From: Chromatiales bacterium 21-64-14 | Lineage (GTDB): Bacteria > Pseudomonadota > Gammaproteobacteria > 21-64-14 | DNA: 64,000 bases | Reading direction: 5' to 3' | NCBI GenBank assembly: GCA_002255365.1 | Contig: NCBI01000004.1 | Coordinates: 62,001 to 126,000 of the forward strand | Shown: positions 1 to 8,029 of the stretch, piece by piece | Position numbering within the stretch: position 1 is the stretch's first letter | Layout: every line of letters starts with the position of its first letter | The notes under the pieces: model-generated | The model's database searches: none | What the model was told of the DNA's origin: nothing | What the model saw: only the letters and a program-made list of their open reading frames with translations | Position numbers and translations under genes: made by a program

Positions 1-1
1 C

Positions 2-67
2 ATCGCAGATCCCAACCATTTGGTGGTGGGGCAGGAACTGGTCATCGGAGCGCGCCTCGGGGACTGA
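2..67 (+). CDS. C-terminal end of a LysM-domain protein (partial)
   Basis: Only the last 21 codons are inside the window, ending in TGA. The residues (IADPNHLVVGQELVIG...) fit the end of a LysM peptidoglycan-binding repeat, whose usual pattern is a buried I/L, an N/P turn and a VGQ-L-I strand. The gene starts to the left of the window, so overall function (lytic enzyme, amidase or simple binding protein) cannot be judged. It converges with the lyase gene on the minus strand, with a 75-base gap. Confidence 0.55.
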   Translation: MADPNHLVVGQELVIGARLGD

Positions 68-142
68 GGCCGTGAACGTCCCGCGGCCGCGGTCCCGGGA
101 GCCTGCGTGGTCCTCGGGACCAACGCCAGCACGCAAGACGCG

Positions 143-1546
143 CTAGTCTTCGACGCGTCCATCGCGCGCCGCGCGCAATACCAATTGGTCGAATTCGTCG
201 GCCGCCATCAGGCCCCGTTCCGCCACCAGCTCCCGTATCGGCCGGCCGCTGTGCTCGGACGCCTTGGCCAGTTCCGCCGCCGCCGCGTAGCCGATCCGGG
301 TATTGAGCAGGGTGGCGAGCCCCACGCTCGCGTGTAGAAACGCCTTGCAGCGTTCCCGGTCCACCTCGAGCCCGGAAAGGTTGCGTTCGGTGGCGGCCCG
401 GACTGCGTGGGTCAGCCAGTCCATGGCGTCGAACAGGGCGGAACCGAGGGCTGGCATCATGACGTTCAGCTCCAACTGCCCGGCCTGAGTCATGGCGCTG
501 ACCGCGGCGTCCTGACCGATGACCTGGAAGCACACCATATTCAGCATCTCGAACATCACCGGGTTCACCTTGCCGGGCATGATGCTGGAACCGGGCTGCA
601 CCGGCGGCAGGCGGATCTCCCCGAGTCCGGTGCGCGGGCCCGATGCGAGTAGGCGCATGTCATTGCTGATTCGGGATAGTTCCAGCGCGAGATCCCGCAG
701 CGCCGAGGACAGGCGCTGCAGGTCATGCATGGACTGCATCTGAGCTGCGAGGTCCGTGGCGGAGCGGATCGGCTCGCCGGTCAGGCGAGCGAGCTCTGCT
801 GCCACGGCCTGCGGGTAACCCGGCGCTGTGTTGAGCCCGGTGCCCGCGGCGCTGCCTCCCAACCCGATCTCGCACAGCGCCGGCCGGATCTCGTCCAGGG
901 CGCGGCTGCAGCGGCGCAAGGTCCACGCATAGCCATGGAACTCCCGCCCGATGGTGGTGGGAACCGCATCTTGAAGGTGGGTGCGCCCGCTCTTGACCGT
1001 GTCCTGCTCGCGCGCCGCGATCCTGGCATAGGCATCCGCCATTTCCTGAACCGCGGCGCGCAGGTGCGGCAGCTTCGTCAGCGCCGCCAAGCGCAGCGCG
1101 GTGGGGATGGTGTCATTGGTGCTCTGCCCCATGTTGACGTGGTCGTTGGGATGCACGGGGTGGTAGCCGCCCCGGTTCCCGCCCAAGCTCACGTTGGCAA
1201 GATTGGCGATCACCTCGTTGCTGTTCATGTTGTGACTAGTGCCGGCACCGGCCTGAAACCGATCCACCACGAACTGGTCCAGGAGTTCCCCATTCAGGAT
1301 CCGATCGCAGGCGTCGATAATCGCCTGCGCCAGTTTCGGCTCCAGCCATCCGGCTGCGTGGTTGACCTGAGCGGCGGCGCGTTTGACCCGCACATGCGCG
1401 AGCACGAAGTCGCGGTCCGGTCCCCGGCCGCTGATGGGGAAATTGCGCAGTGCCCGGGCAGTTTGGATGCCATACCAAACGGAGGCAGGAACTTTCAGCT
1501 CCCCGAGGCTGTCTTTCTCAGTACGGAATTCGCTATTTGCGCTCAT
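143..1546 (-). CDS. aspA: Aspartate ammonia-lyase / class II fumarase family lyase
   Basis: 467-residue cytosolic lyase of the fumarase/aspartase superfamily, expected to interconvert aspartate with fumarate plus ammonia. The superfamily signature GSSIMPGKVNP is at about residues 319-329, preceded by GRTHLQDA at 187-194 and an AGTSHNMNSNEV block near 101-112. The start of the protein (DSLGELKVPASVWYGIQT) and the segment AGQLELNVMMP after the signature resemble aspartase more than fumarase C, which usually has GNFELNV here. I chose the ATG at 1546 because a GGAG Shine-Dalgarno precedes it; an upstream in-frame extension has no similarity. It is divergent from the TlpA-like gene. Fumarase C remains the main alternative. 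Confidence 0.8.
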   Translation of the reverse strand: MSANSEFRTEKDSLGELKVPASVWYGIQTARALRNFPISGRGPDRDFVLAHVRVKRAAAQVNHAAGWLEPKLAQAIIDACDRILNGELLDQFVVDRFQAGAGTSHNMNSNEVIANLANVSLGGNRGGYHPVHPNDHVNMGQSTNDTIPTALRLAALTKLPHLRAAVQEMADAYARIAAREQDTVKSGRTHLQDAVPTTIGREFHGYAWTLRRCSRALDEIRPALCEIGLGGSAAGTGLNTAPGYPQAVAAELARLTGEPIRSATDLAAQMQSMHDLQRLSSALRDLALELSRISNDMRLLASGPRTGLGEIRLPPVQPGSSIMPGKVNPVMFEMLNMVCFQVIGQDAAVSAMTQAGQLELNVMMPALGSALFDAMDWLTHAVRAATERNLSGLEVDRERCKAFLHASVGLATLLNTRIGYAAAAELAKASEHSGRPIRELVAERGLMAADEFDQLVLRAARDGRVED

Positions 1547-1630
1547 CGGGTTCTCCGGTATGGTACGGGGGCGCGACGGCCGGGTTCGCAAGGCCACGCG
1601 GATCGCAACAGCAGGGGTGGGAGCCGGTTT

Positions 1631-2176
1631 ATGCGAGGGTCGGTCATGTCAGCTCAGGTCTGGGTCCGCGGGACCCTGGCATTGGTCGGCCTGCTGTGGC
1701 TGGTGCCGGCGCTGCCGGCGGTACCAGCCACAGCACCAGCGCCGGCCCCGGTGGATTTTACCCTTCCCGGCGTGGACGGGCTAACCCATAAGCTGTCGGA
1801 TTACCGCGGGAAGTGGGTGATCGTGAACTATTGGGCTACTTGGTGCCCGCCATGCCTGGAGGAGCTGCCGGAACTGGAGCGCTTCAGCGTTCAGAACCGG
1901 AATGATGCGGTAGTGCTGGGTGTCAATTTTGAACGTATCTCGCAACGGCGCCTGAAGCAGTTCGTCGTGGCCCACGGGATCCATTATCCCGTGCTGTACA
2001 CCGAGCCCACGCCGATGACCAGCCTGGGGCCGGTGTGGGGGTTGCCGACCACTTATATCGTCGATCCCAAGGGCATAGTGGTCGGACACCATACGGGGCC
2101 GCTGACCGAGAAGGTGTTGGAGGAGTTCATCCAGAGCATGGAGCGCTCTGCCGCCACGCGGCCGGTCGGCCATTGA
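1631..2176 (+). CDS. TlpA-like thioredoxin-fold thiol-disulfide protein
   Basis: 181-residue exported or membrane-anchored thioredoxin of the TlpA/ResA (AlkHyd-redoxin) type. A hydrophobic N-terminal segment (LALVGLLWLVPALPAVPA) forms a signal peptide or anchor, followed by the fold opening DFTLPGVDG, the redox motif WATWCPPCLEELPEL at roughly residues 69-83, and the cis-proline segment GLPTTYIVDPKG. Such proteins keep periplasmic cysteines reduced, often for cytochrome c haem attachment, but no ccm genes are nearby, so the client is unknown. Two starts are possible: ATG 1631 (preceded by GGGTGGGA) and ATG 1646. The gene stands alone, divergent from the aspartase-like gene. Confidence 0.85.
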   Translation: MRGSVMSAQVWVRGTLALVGLLWLVPALPAVPATAPAPAPVDFTLPGVDGLTHKLSDYRGKWVIVNYWATWCPPCLEELPELERFSVQNRNDAVVLGVNFERISQRRLKQFVVAHGIHYPVLYTEPTPMTSLGPVWGLPTTYIVDPKGIVVGHHTGPLTEKVLEEFIQSMERSAATRPVGH

Positions 2177-2496
2177 AATAGATGGCCGCGCGTCCCGTCA
2201 TGCAGGAGCGCTAGCCCGCATTTCTCACCGGGCGGCGGGGGACCGGGCCAAGGGGTTGGGATGAGCCTGGAATCCGCTGCTGGTGGGAAGAAAGAGTGTG
2301 AACGAAGGCGGCCTATCGCGGTTCTGGCTGGTCTTCGGCTCCGCAGGCTTGCTCTTCACTCAAACCGTAGCCACCACTACGGTTTTCGTGGGTTACCGCT
2401 CACGCGGACACGGACCAGGATCCGGACCGCTATTTCTTCCACGGTGCCCGCGGTTGGCGGGCTGCCGGCGGCGCAGGCCGCGAAGCTGGCATTGCC
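2177..2496. other. Gap between tlpA-like gene and acylphosphatase
   Basis: This 320-base gap has no gene I can support. Short open frames run through it, one with a hydrophobic stretch starting at GTG 2283, but they run on into the acylphosphatase gene in the wrong frame, lack a ribosome binding site and match no family I know. No terminator with a T-run or clear promoter was found. Confidence 0.4.
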
Positions 2497-2766
2497 GTGA
2501 TCACCTGCGTGCGCTGTGTAGTCTCCGGACGGGTGCAGGGGGTGTTCTTCCGTGCCTCTGCCCGTCAGCAGGCGGTGACTCTGGGGGTCAGTGGGTATGC
2601 GCGCAACCTCCCCGATGGGCGGGTGGAGGTGGTGGCCTGCGGTCGGGAGCAGGACGTGAACGTGCTACGCGACTGGCTGCAGGTGGGTCCGCCGGCGGCA
2701 CGGGTGGACGCGGTGGACTGCGAACCCGTGGACCTGCCTCTCATCCCGGGGTTCCGGGTGGAGTAG
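2497..2766 (+). CDS. acyP: Acylphosphatase
   Basis: 89-residue cytosolic enzyme hydrolysing the carboxyl-phosphate bond of acyl phosphates. The family signature is clear: the phosphate-binding loop GRVQGVFFR (Arg in the V-Q-G-V-x-[FY]-R motif) near residues 11-19 and the catalytic Asn in GYARNLPDGRVEV near 33-45. Length is normal for the family (about 90). The start is a GTG at 2497; the ribosome binding site is weak and no better start exists in frame. It converges with the lytic transglycosylase gene, 18 bases apart. Confidence 0.9.
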   Translation: MITCVRCVVSGRVQGVFFRASARQQAVTLGVSGYARNLPDGRVEVVACGREQDVNVLRDWLQVGPPAARVDAVDCEPVDLPLIPGFRVE

Positions 2767-2784
2767 TCCCGGACCGCGCCGGCG

Positions 2785-3366
2785 TCACTGCATGTACCAG
2801 CGCTGACTGAGCAGATATAAAACCCGGTCCGGATACTGACGCTGACCCGCGCTGCCGTTGTAGCGGGCGAGTGCCGCGCGCAGGTCGCCGTGTTCGCGCT
2901 TCAGATAGTAGGCGAGGATGGTGCAGCCCAGACGTAGATTGGTCTGGATGTCGAACAGGCTGTCGTTGGGACGCCCGATCTCCTTCAACCAGAACGGCAT
3001 GACCTGCATCAGGCCCAGCGCACCCGCGTTGGAAATTGCATAGCGGTCGAAGTTACTCTCCACCTGTATCAGGGCCAGTACCAGTTCCGGGTAGAGCCCG
3101 GCCCGGGTCGCTTCGTAGTGTACCGCCTTGAGTATCGTCAGCCGTTCGGTGGGGTCCGGCACCTTGTTGCGCAACCGCCCGGACATGTCCAGCAGCCATA
3201 CCTCCGCGGCGAAGCGGTCCCGGAAGCCATGGGGATCCCGGATCGCTTTGCGCAGCTGGGCCAGGAGTTCCGGGTCGGGGCGCTGGGCGCCGGTGGTAGC
3301 GCCCTGGCACGGGGCCGCTATCACGGACAGCAGCAGGATCAGCAGTGCCAGGCTTCGCCCCATCAT
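2785..3366 (-). CDS. Lytic transglycosylase, SLT domain
   Basis: 193-residue periplasmic peptidoglycan-cleaving enzyme. An N-terminal signal peptide (MMGRSLALLILLLSVIAAPCQG) is followed by a Goose-lysozyme/SLT fold: the catalytic Glu in LALIQVESNFDRYAIS at about residues 99-114, the SNAGALGLMQVMP motif just after it, the NLRLG segment, and AALARYNGS near the end. A Cys within the signal region (AAPCQG) could be a lipobox, making it a lipoprotein, but the match is imperfect. It lies immediately downstream of proS on the same strand (82-base gap). Confidence 0.9.
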   Translation of the reverse strand: MMGRSLALLILLLSVIAAPCQGATTGAQRPDPELLAQLRKAIRDPHGFRDRFAAEVWLLDMSGRLRNKVPDPTERLTILKAVHYEATRAGLYPELVLALIQVESNFDRYAISNAGALGLMQVMPFWLKEIGRPNDSLFDIQTNLRLGCTILAYYLKREHGDLRAALARYNGSAGQRQYPDRVLYLLSQRWYMQ

Positions 3367-3448
3367 CGATTGCGTCCTCGCGCGGCCCGGTCGCGGTGGC
3401 CGCCGGTCCCGCGCCGGGACGCTGCGGCGGCGTCGGCCACTCCCCCTC

Positions 3449-5164
3449 TTATTCGACCGTGTCCGGGCGCGCCTTGAGGAAGGCCAGGATACCTTCCCGG
3501 GGCAGGTCGCGGCTCGCGGCGTCGCGCCGCCCCTTGTACTCCACGGTACCGGCGTCCAGCCCGCGGTCGCTCATCACCACCCGCTGGGGGATCCCGATCA
3601 GCTCCAGGTCCGCGAACATCACCCCGGGGCGCACCGCGCGGTCGTCGAACAGTACCTCGATACCGGCCGCTCGCAGCTCGGCGTACAGGCCCTCGGCGGC
3701 GTCCCGCAGTCGCGCCGATTTGTGCATATGAACCGGCGCCACGGCCACCTGGAACGGCGCCAGCGGCGGTGGCCAAAAGATCCCGTTTTCGTCATGGTTC
3801 TGCTCGATGGCGGCGGCCACTACCCGCGACACCCCGATGCCGTAGCAACCCATGGTCATGACCACTGCGCGGCCGGACTCGTCCAACACCGTGGCATTCA
3901 TGGCCTGGCTGTACTTGGTGCCGAGTTGGAATACATGGCCCACCTCGATGCCGCGGGCGATGGACAGCACCCCGTCGTCCTCGGGGCTCGGGTCGCCCTC
4001 CACCACATTGCGCAGATCCGCGGCCTGGGGTTCGGGCAGATCCCGCCCCCAGTTCACCCCGGTCAGGTGGCAGTCCTCCACGTTGGCGCCGCACACGAAG
4101 TCCGCCAAGTGTGCGGCGCTGCGGTCGACGATCACCGGCATGGCGAGCCCCAGGGGGCCCAGGGAACCGGGCCCGCAGCCCACCGCGGCCCGGATCTGGG
4201 CATCGCTGGCGAAGGTGAGGGGTGCGTGCACCGCCTCCAGGCGTTCCGCCTTGGTCACGTTGAGCTGATGATCGCCGCGCAGCACCAGGGCCACCAGTCC
4301 GCCGTCGTGGCCCTGCACCAGGAGGGTCTTTACACACCGCGCGGCGGGCACCTTGAGGAATGCGCAGACCGCCTCGATGGTGTGTTGTCCGGGGGTGTCC
4401 ACCGTTTCCCGGGTGCAGGTGGGCGCCGGCCGGGGACCGGCGGGCGCCACCGCCTCGGCCAATTCCACGTTGGCCGCGTAGTCGCTGGCGCTGGAGAGGG
4501 CGATGGCGTCCTCGCCGGAATCCGCCAGTACGTGGAATTCGTGGGACAGGTTCCCGCCGATGCTGCCGGTGGCGGCGCGCACCGCCCGGAATCGCAGGCC
4601 CAGGCGGGTGAAGATCCGGGTGTAGGCCTCATACATCCGGCTATACGTCTCGTTCAGGGACGCCGCGTCCAGGTGGAACGAGTAGGCGTCCTTCATCAGA
4701 AATTCCCGCGCGCGCATCACCCCGAAGCGCGGCCGGACCTCGTCCCGGAACTTGGTCTGAATCTGGTAATAGTTCACCGGCAGTTGCTTGTAACTGCGGA
4801 CCTCGCGCCGTACCAGCTCGGTGATCACTTCCTCATGGGTGGGACCGAAACAGAACTCGCGGTCATGGCGATCGCGCAGACGCAGCAGTTCCGGACCGTA
4901 TTGTTTCCAGCGCCCGGATTCCTGCCAGAGTTCCGCAGGTTGGACCGCCGGCATGGACAATTCCAGGGCGCCAGCGCGGTCCATTTCCTCGCGCACCACC
5001 GCCTCGGCCTTGCGTAGCACCCGCAGCCCCAGGGGTAGCCAGGCGTAGATCCCGGCCGCGAGTTTGCGGATCATGCCGGCACGCAGCATGAGTTGGTGGC
5101 TTATCACTTCGGCGTCGGCGGGGACCTCGCGGACGGTGTGGAGGGGGAACTGGGATACGCGCAT
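3449..5164 (-). CDS. proS: Prolyl-tRNA synthetase, bacterial type with editing domain
   Basis: 571-residue class II aminoacyl-tRNA synthetase charging tRNA-Pro. The catalytic core shows FGPTHEE at residues 106-112 and the motif 2 region [20 protein letters not shown] at about 144-163. A central insertion of roughly 150 residues (about 230-390) is the YbaK-like editing domain typical of the bacterial form. The C-terminal anticodon-binding domain follows (VAPVHMHK ... [13 protein letters not shown]). Length matches E. coli ProS (572). The start ATG at 5164 gives the canonical N-terminus ([10 protein letters not shown]). The lytic transglycosylase gene is directly downstream. Confidence 0.97.
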   Translation of the reverse strand: MRVSQFPLHTVREVPADAEVISHQLMLRAGMIRKLAAGIYAWLPLGLRVLRKAEAVVREEMDRAGALELSMPAVQPAELWQESGRWKQYGPELLRLRDRHDREFCFGPTHEEVITELVRREVRSYKQLPVNYYQIQTKFRDEVRPRFGVMRAREFLMKDAYSFHLDAASLNETYSRMYEAYTRIFTRLGLRFRAVRAATGSIGGNLSHEFHVLADSGEDAIALSSASDYAANVELAEAVAPAGPRPAPTCTRETVDTPGQHTIEAVCAFLKVPAARCVKTLLVQGHDGGLVALVLRGDHQLNVTKAERLEAVHAPLTFASDAQIRAAVGCGPGSLGPLGLAMPVIVDRSAAHLADFVCGANVEDCHLTGVNWGRDLPEPQAADLRNVVEGDPSPEDDGVLSIARGIEVGHVFQLGTKYSQAMNATVLDESGRAVVMTMGCYGIGVSRVVAAAIEQNHDENGIFWPPPLAPFQVAVAPVHMHKSARLRDAAEGLYAELRAAGIEVLFDDRAVRPGVMFADLELIGIPQRVVMSDRGLDAGTVEYKGRRDAASRDLPREGILAFLKARPDTVE

Positions 5165-5245
5165 GATCTCGACGGCCTGTTCGGGTTCCAGGAAGGAAGC
5201 GCCGATTGTAGCCGTCCGGGCGCCGCTACGTACAGGCGCCCCGGG

Positions 5246-5590
5246 TCAGAACGTGTCGCCGTTCCAGCCCCACATGGTGCGGGGGGCGTCGATGAACTCG
5301 ATGTAGACCCGTTGGGGGTCGATGTCCAGTTGCGAGTGCACCAGCGCGCACAGCATCTCGGAGAGGCCACGGGTGGCGGATTGCGGGAGCCCGATGCTCT
5401 TGAGTTCCAGGTAGGCCAGGGGTGCGTCGGTGCCGGCGAACGCCATGGTGGTCTCTGGTTCCAGTGCCACCATCACGTAACGCTCCGGTTTGCCCAACGC
5501 CGCTGCTACTTGGCTGGACGCGGCCTCGACGAACGCCGTGCGGAGCGCGCGCGCCACCGCCACATTGGTCTGCACCTTCAGATAAGGCAT
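5246..5590 (-). CDS. MIF/phenylpyruvate tautomerase-like protein
   Basis: 114-residue protein of the macrophage migration inhibitory factor family within the tautomerase superfamily. It has the catalytic N-terminal proline exposed after Met removal (MPYLKVQTN), a GKPERYVMV segment in the expected place around residue 33, and the family C-terminus RVYIEFID...MWGWNGDTF. Family members are trimers with keto-enol tautomerase activity; the physiological substrate in bacteria is generally unknown. It sits between proS and a DUF4124 gene, all on the minus strand, perhaps co-transcribed (26-base gap upstream). Confidence 0.85.
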   Translation of the reverse strand: MPYLKVQTNVAVARALRTAFVEAASSQVAAALGKPERYVMVALEPETTMAFAGTDAPLAYLELKSIGLPQSATRGLSEMLCALVHSQLDIDPQRVYIEFIDAPRTMWGWNGDTF

Positions 5591-5616
5591 CGCACCGGCT
5601 CCCTAGTGCCGTGGCC

Positions 5617-6108
5617 TCAGGGGCCCTGGCACTCCTTGGCCACATCCTTACGCAGGGAGTCTATCCGCGCCTGGCGCTGTTCTTCCGTTAGATGGGTGAC
5701 TTTCCCGCCGGCCTCATGGAGGTTGACCCGGGGGTGGGTCTCCAGCAGGGTGAGGGTCTCCTGGGCCTTCTTGCAGTGCGCGGCGCGCGCTGCCGGGTCT
5801 TCCGGGGGTTTTTCCTTACCCTTTGGCTTTTCTTTTGCCTTTGTCTTTGCGGCCGTCTTCTGGGCCTTACCCTGAGTCTGGGTATCCGCCGCAGTTCCGG
5901 GGTCCGGCGGGGGTGCGGTGAGGCCGCTGGGGGCCAGTTCTTCGAAGTGTTTTGCCTGGCCTTCCGGCGGGGGGGTCTGGGAATAATGAATGACCCCGCT
6001 GGGATCGGTCCATTTGTAGATCGCCGCGGATGCGTGCGGAGCGAACAACGCTGCGGCCAGGAGACCCACAACGGTCGCTACCCTGCTGAGCCCGGTATTC
6101 TCGCGCAT
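5617..6108 (-). CDS. Exported DUF4124 domain protein
   Basis: 163-residue probable periplasmic or envelope protein. A signal peptide (residues 1 to about 28, ending PHASAA) is followed by the DUF4124 core IYKWTDPSGVIHYSQTPPP at about 29-47. Next come a proline/lysine-rich low-complexity linker with many KAK and KPKGKEKP blocks, and a helical C-terminus rich in charged residues. The family is common in gammaproteobacteria and has no established function. I chose the ATG at 6108 because it gives a proper signal peptide; the upstream in-frame extension is not protein-like. Confidence 0.8.
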   Translation of the reverse strand: MRENTGLSRVATVVGLLAAALFAPHASAAIYKWTDPSGVIHYSQTPPPEGQAKHFEELAPSGLTAPPPDPGTAADTQTQGKAQKTAAKTKAKEKPKGKEKPPEDPAARAAHCKKAQETLTLLETHPRVNLHEAGGKVTHLTEEQRQARIDSLRKDVAKECQGP

Positions 6109-6197
6109 ATCGTTCTCCGCTCGTGGAAGCCGAATTAATGGAAAACCGTGTTGCCGCCCGCTGGCGCCGCGCCCATTATGGTGCGGTGCCGCGCACG

Positions 6198-6226
6198 CTG
6201 ACAAGTGATCTGGGGGGGACTATAGC
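6198..6226 (+). promoter_or_regulatory. Probable sigma-70 promoter of the MutS2-like gene
   Basis: CTGACA (6198-6203) and TATAGC (6221-6226) are separated by 17 bases, giving a start site near 6233, about 60 bases before the ATG at 6295. The seven-G run in the spacer is unusual. Predicted by eye only. Confidence 0.5.
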
Positions 6227-6294
6227 GCCAACTGGATCCCGCAACTGTGGCTTTGTTACCATTTCACGCCTGTCTCCCGAACCCCGGACGTCGC

Positions 6295-7896
6295 ATGCGC
6301 AGTGACCTGAAAGCCCTGGATTTCGATGCGATCCAGCGTCTCCTGGAGCAGCGTACCGCCACGCCCTACGGCGCGGACGCGGCCCGGGCGCTCGAACCGG
6401 CGCCGGATCTCGCGGTAGCGCGGCGTATGCAGGACGCCGTCAGCGCGGCGCGGCACACGCTGGACGCTGGGCAGGCCCCGGTGCTGGCGGCGTTGCCGGA
6501 TATCCGCGCGGCGCTACGCCAGGCCGGTGCCCGCGGCGCGGCCCTGAATCCCAATGCCCTGCAACACATCCTTCAGGTCCTGCAAGCGGCGGCGGCCCTG
6601 GTGCCGTGGGTGCACCAGTGCCCCGCCCTGTACCCCGGCACGAGCGCCGACCTGGAGCCGCCCGGGGAACTAGTCGCGCGGCTCGGTCGCACGGTGCACG
6701 AGTCCGGTCGCCTGCGGGACGACGCCAGCCCAGCATTGGTTACCCTGCACACCGAACAACAGGAGCTGCGTCGCGAGGCCGAGTCCATCGTCCGCGCGCG
6801 CGTGGCGCGTAAAGATCTGGCCGGCCTTGTGCCAGAACCTGATCGGGTGGTATGGCAGCACGACCGGGCGCTGATCAAGGTGCGTGCCGAAGCGGCGGGA
6901 TCGCTGAAGGGCGTGCGGCGCGGTAGCGCCGCCGGGGGCCGGGATGTCCTCATGGAGCCCCTGGAAGCGGTAGGGGTGAACAACCGGCTGGAAGTCCTCG
7001 CCGGCAAGGTGGGGGCGGAGCAACACCGTGTGCTGCGCGAGGTCAGTGGCGAGGTGCGTGAGCAGGCGGAGCCTCTGGAACGGCTGATCGCGGCGCTGAC
7101 CTGGGTGGACCTGGCACTCGCCGCAGGCCGCCTGAGTGCCGATATGAACGCGCATGCCCCGCGGCTCGCTGCGGAATGCATGGTGGATCTGCGCGCGGCC
7201 TACCATCCACTGCTGATGCAGCAGTTCGCCGACGGCAGCCTTGAGTCCCTGGTGCCCCTGACCCTGCGTCTGGACCCCGCGCGCAGCATATTGATGCTGA
7301 CCGGGCCCAATACCGGCGGCAAGACCGTTGCCCTGAAGACCCTCGGCCTGCTGGTGACTATGGCCCACTGTGGCCTGCACATTCCGGCGGAAGGCGATTG
7401 CGCGATCGGTGCCTACCAGCAGGTGATGGTGGATGTGGGGGACCGCCAGAGCGTGTACCATCAGCTCTCCACCTTTGCCGGCCACGTCGCGGTGCTCAAG
7501 CGCATCCTGGAGGCCGCCGACGCGCATACCCTGGTGCTGCTGGATGAACTGGGTACCGGCACCGACCCGGAGGAAGGCGCCGCCCTCGCGATGGCGGTGC
7601 TGGACGAACTGGCGGGCCGCGGGGTGCAGGGGATCGTCAATACCCACCTCGCCGCGCTCAAGGACCACGCCGCGCGGCATCCTCCGCTGTGCAATGCCTG
7701 TATGCTGTTTGACCGTGCGACGCTGCGCCCCACCTACCACCTCAAGATCGGCGAGCCGGGCGTGTCTCTGGGGCTGACCATCGCCGAACACGGCGGCCTG
7801 CCGCCGGCCGTGGTGCAGCGCGCGCGCGAATACTTGAAGGTGCTCACGGGACCTCCGCCGCCGGGTGGACCGGACCGGGTGGCGTCCCGCGGGTAG
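6295..7896 (+). CDS. MutS2-like ATPase lacking the Smr nuclease domain
   Basis: 533-residue DNA-binding ATPase of the MutS2 branch. The N-terminal lever/clamp-like region covers about 1-320 and the ABC-type ATPase domain follows: Walker A GPNTGGKT at 337-344, signature region STFAGHVA near 392-399, Walker B with DELGTGTDPEEG at 417-428, and the NTHLAALK switch at about 448. It ends soon after the conserved tail motif GLPPAVVQRAREYL. Typical MutS2 (about 780 residues) continues with a coiled coil, KOW-like segment and Smr endonuclease domain; all are missing, and the following 130 bases do not encode them. MutS2 members act on branched DNA or collided ribosomes; without Smr this one is presumably non-cleaving. 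Start ATG 6295 fits the family N-terminus. Confidence 0.85.
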   Translation: MRSDLKALDFDAIQRLLEQRTATPYGADAARALEPAPDLAVARRMQDAVSAARHTLDAGQAPVLAALPDIRAALRQAGARGAALNPNALQHILQVLQAAAALVPWVHQCPALYPGTSADLEPPGELVARLGRTVHESGRLRDDASPALVTLHTEQQELRREAESIVRARVARKDLAGLVPEPDRVVWQHDRALIKVRAEAAGSLKGVRRGSAAGGRDVLMEPLEAVGVNNRLEVLAGKVGAEQHRVLREVSGEVREQAEPLERLIAALTWVDLALAAGRLSADMNAHAPRLAAECMVDLRAAYHPLLMQQFADGSLESLVPLTLRLDPARSILMLTGPNTGGKTVALKTLGLLVTMAHCGLHIPAEGDCAIGAYQQVMVDVGDRQSVYHQLSTFAGHVAVLKRILEAADAHTLVLLDELGTGTDPEEGAALAMAVLDELAGRGVQGIVNTHLAALKDHAARHPPLCNACMLFDRATLRPTYHLKIGEPGVSLGLTIAEHGGLPPAVVQRAREYLKVLTGPPPPGGPDRVASRG

Positions 7897-7930
7897 TCCA
7901 CGCGGGGCCCCTGCAAGCCAGCTCTCTCTA

Positions 7931-7959
7931 TTGACCTATCTACTGAAATTCAGTAGCTT
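7931..7959 (+). promoter_or_regulatory. Candidate ilvB promoter with overlapping palindrome
   Basis: A TTGACC hexamer (7931-7936) lies 17 bases from TAGCTT (7954-7959), a good -35 with a weak -10. The spacer contains a perfect dyad, CTACTGAA - A - TTCAGTAG (7940-7956), which looks like an operator placed to block or position RNA polymerase. The 70-base leader that follows ends in a strong GAGGAG ribosome binding site before the ilvB GTG. No regulator is identifiable from this. Confidence 0.4.
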
Positions 7960-8029
7960 TTCCTGTTTCGGCCGCGTGTGCTGTGGATAGGGGCGCGGTG
8001 GCCCTGGGCGCGTTGAGGAGAATCCGACT

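Noticed and set aside
2283..2810. Open frame with a hydrophobic stretch between tlpA and acyP
   Set aside because: It runs through the acylphosphatase gene in another frame, starts at a GTG without a clear ribosome binding site, and its second half is Arg/Gly-rich shadow sequence.
3128..5017. 629-codon open frame antisense to proS
   Set aside because: Composition is typical of the antisense of a GC-rich gene (His, Gln and Arg-rich), with no family motif; proS on the other strand is certain.
6295..7896. Annotation as mismatch repair MutS
   Set aside because: No N-terminal mismatch-recognition domain with the Phe-x-Glu motif; the domain layout and sequence follow MutS2.
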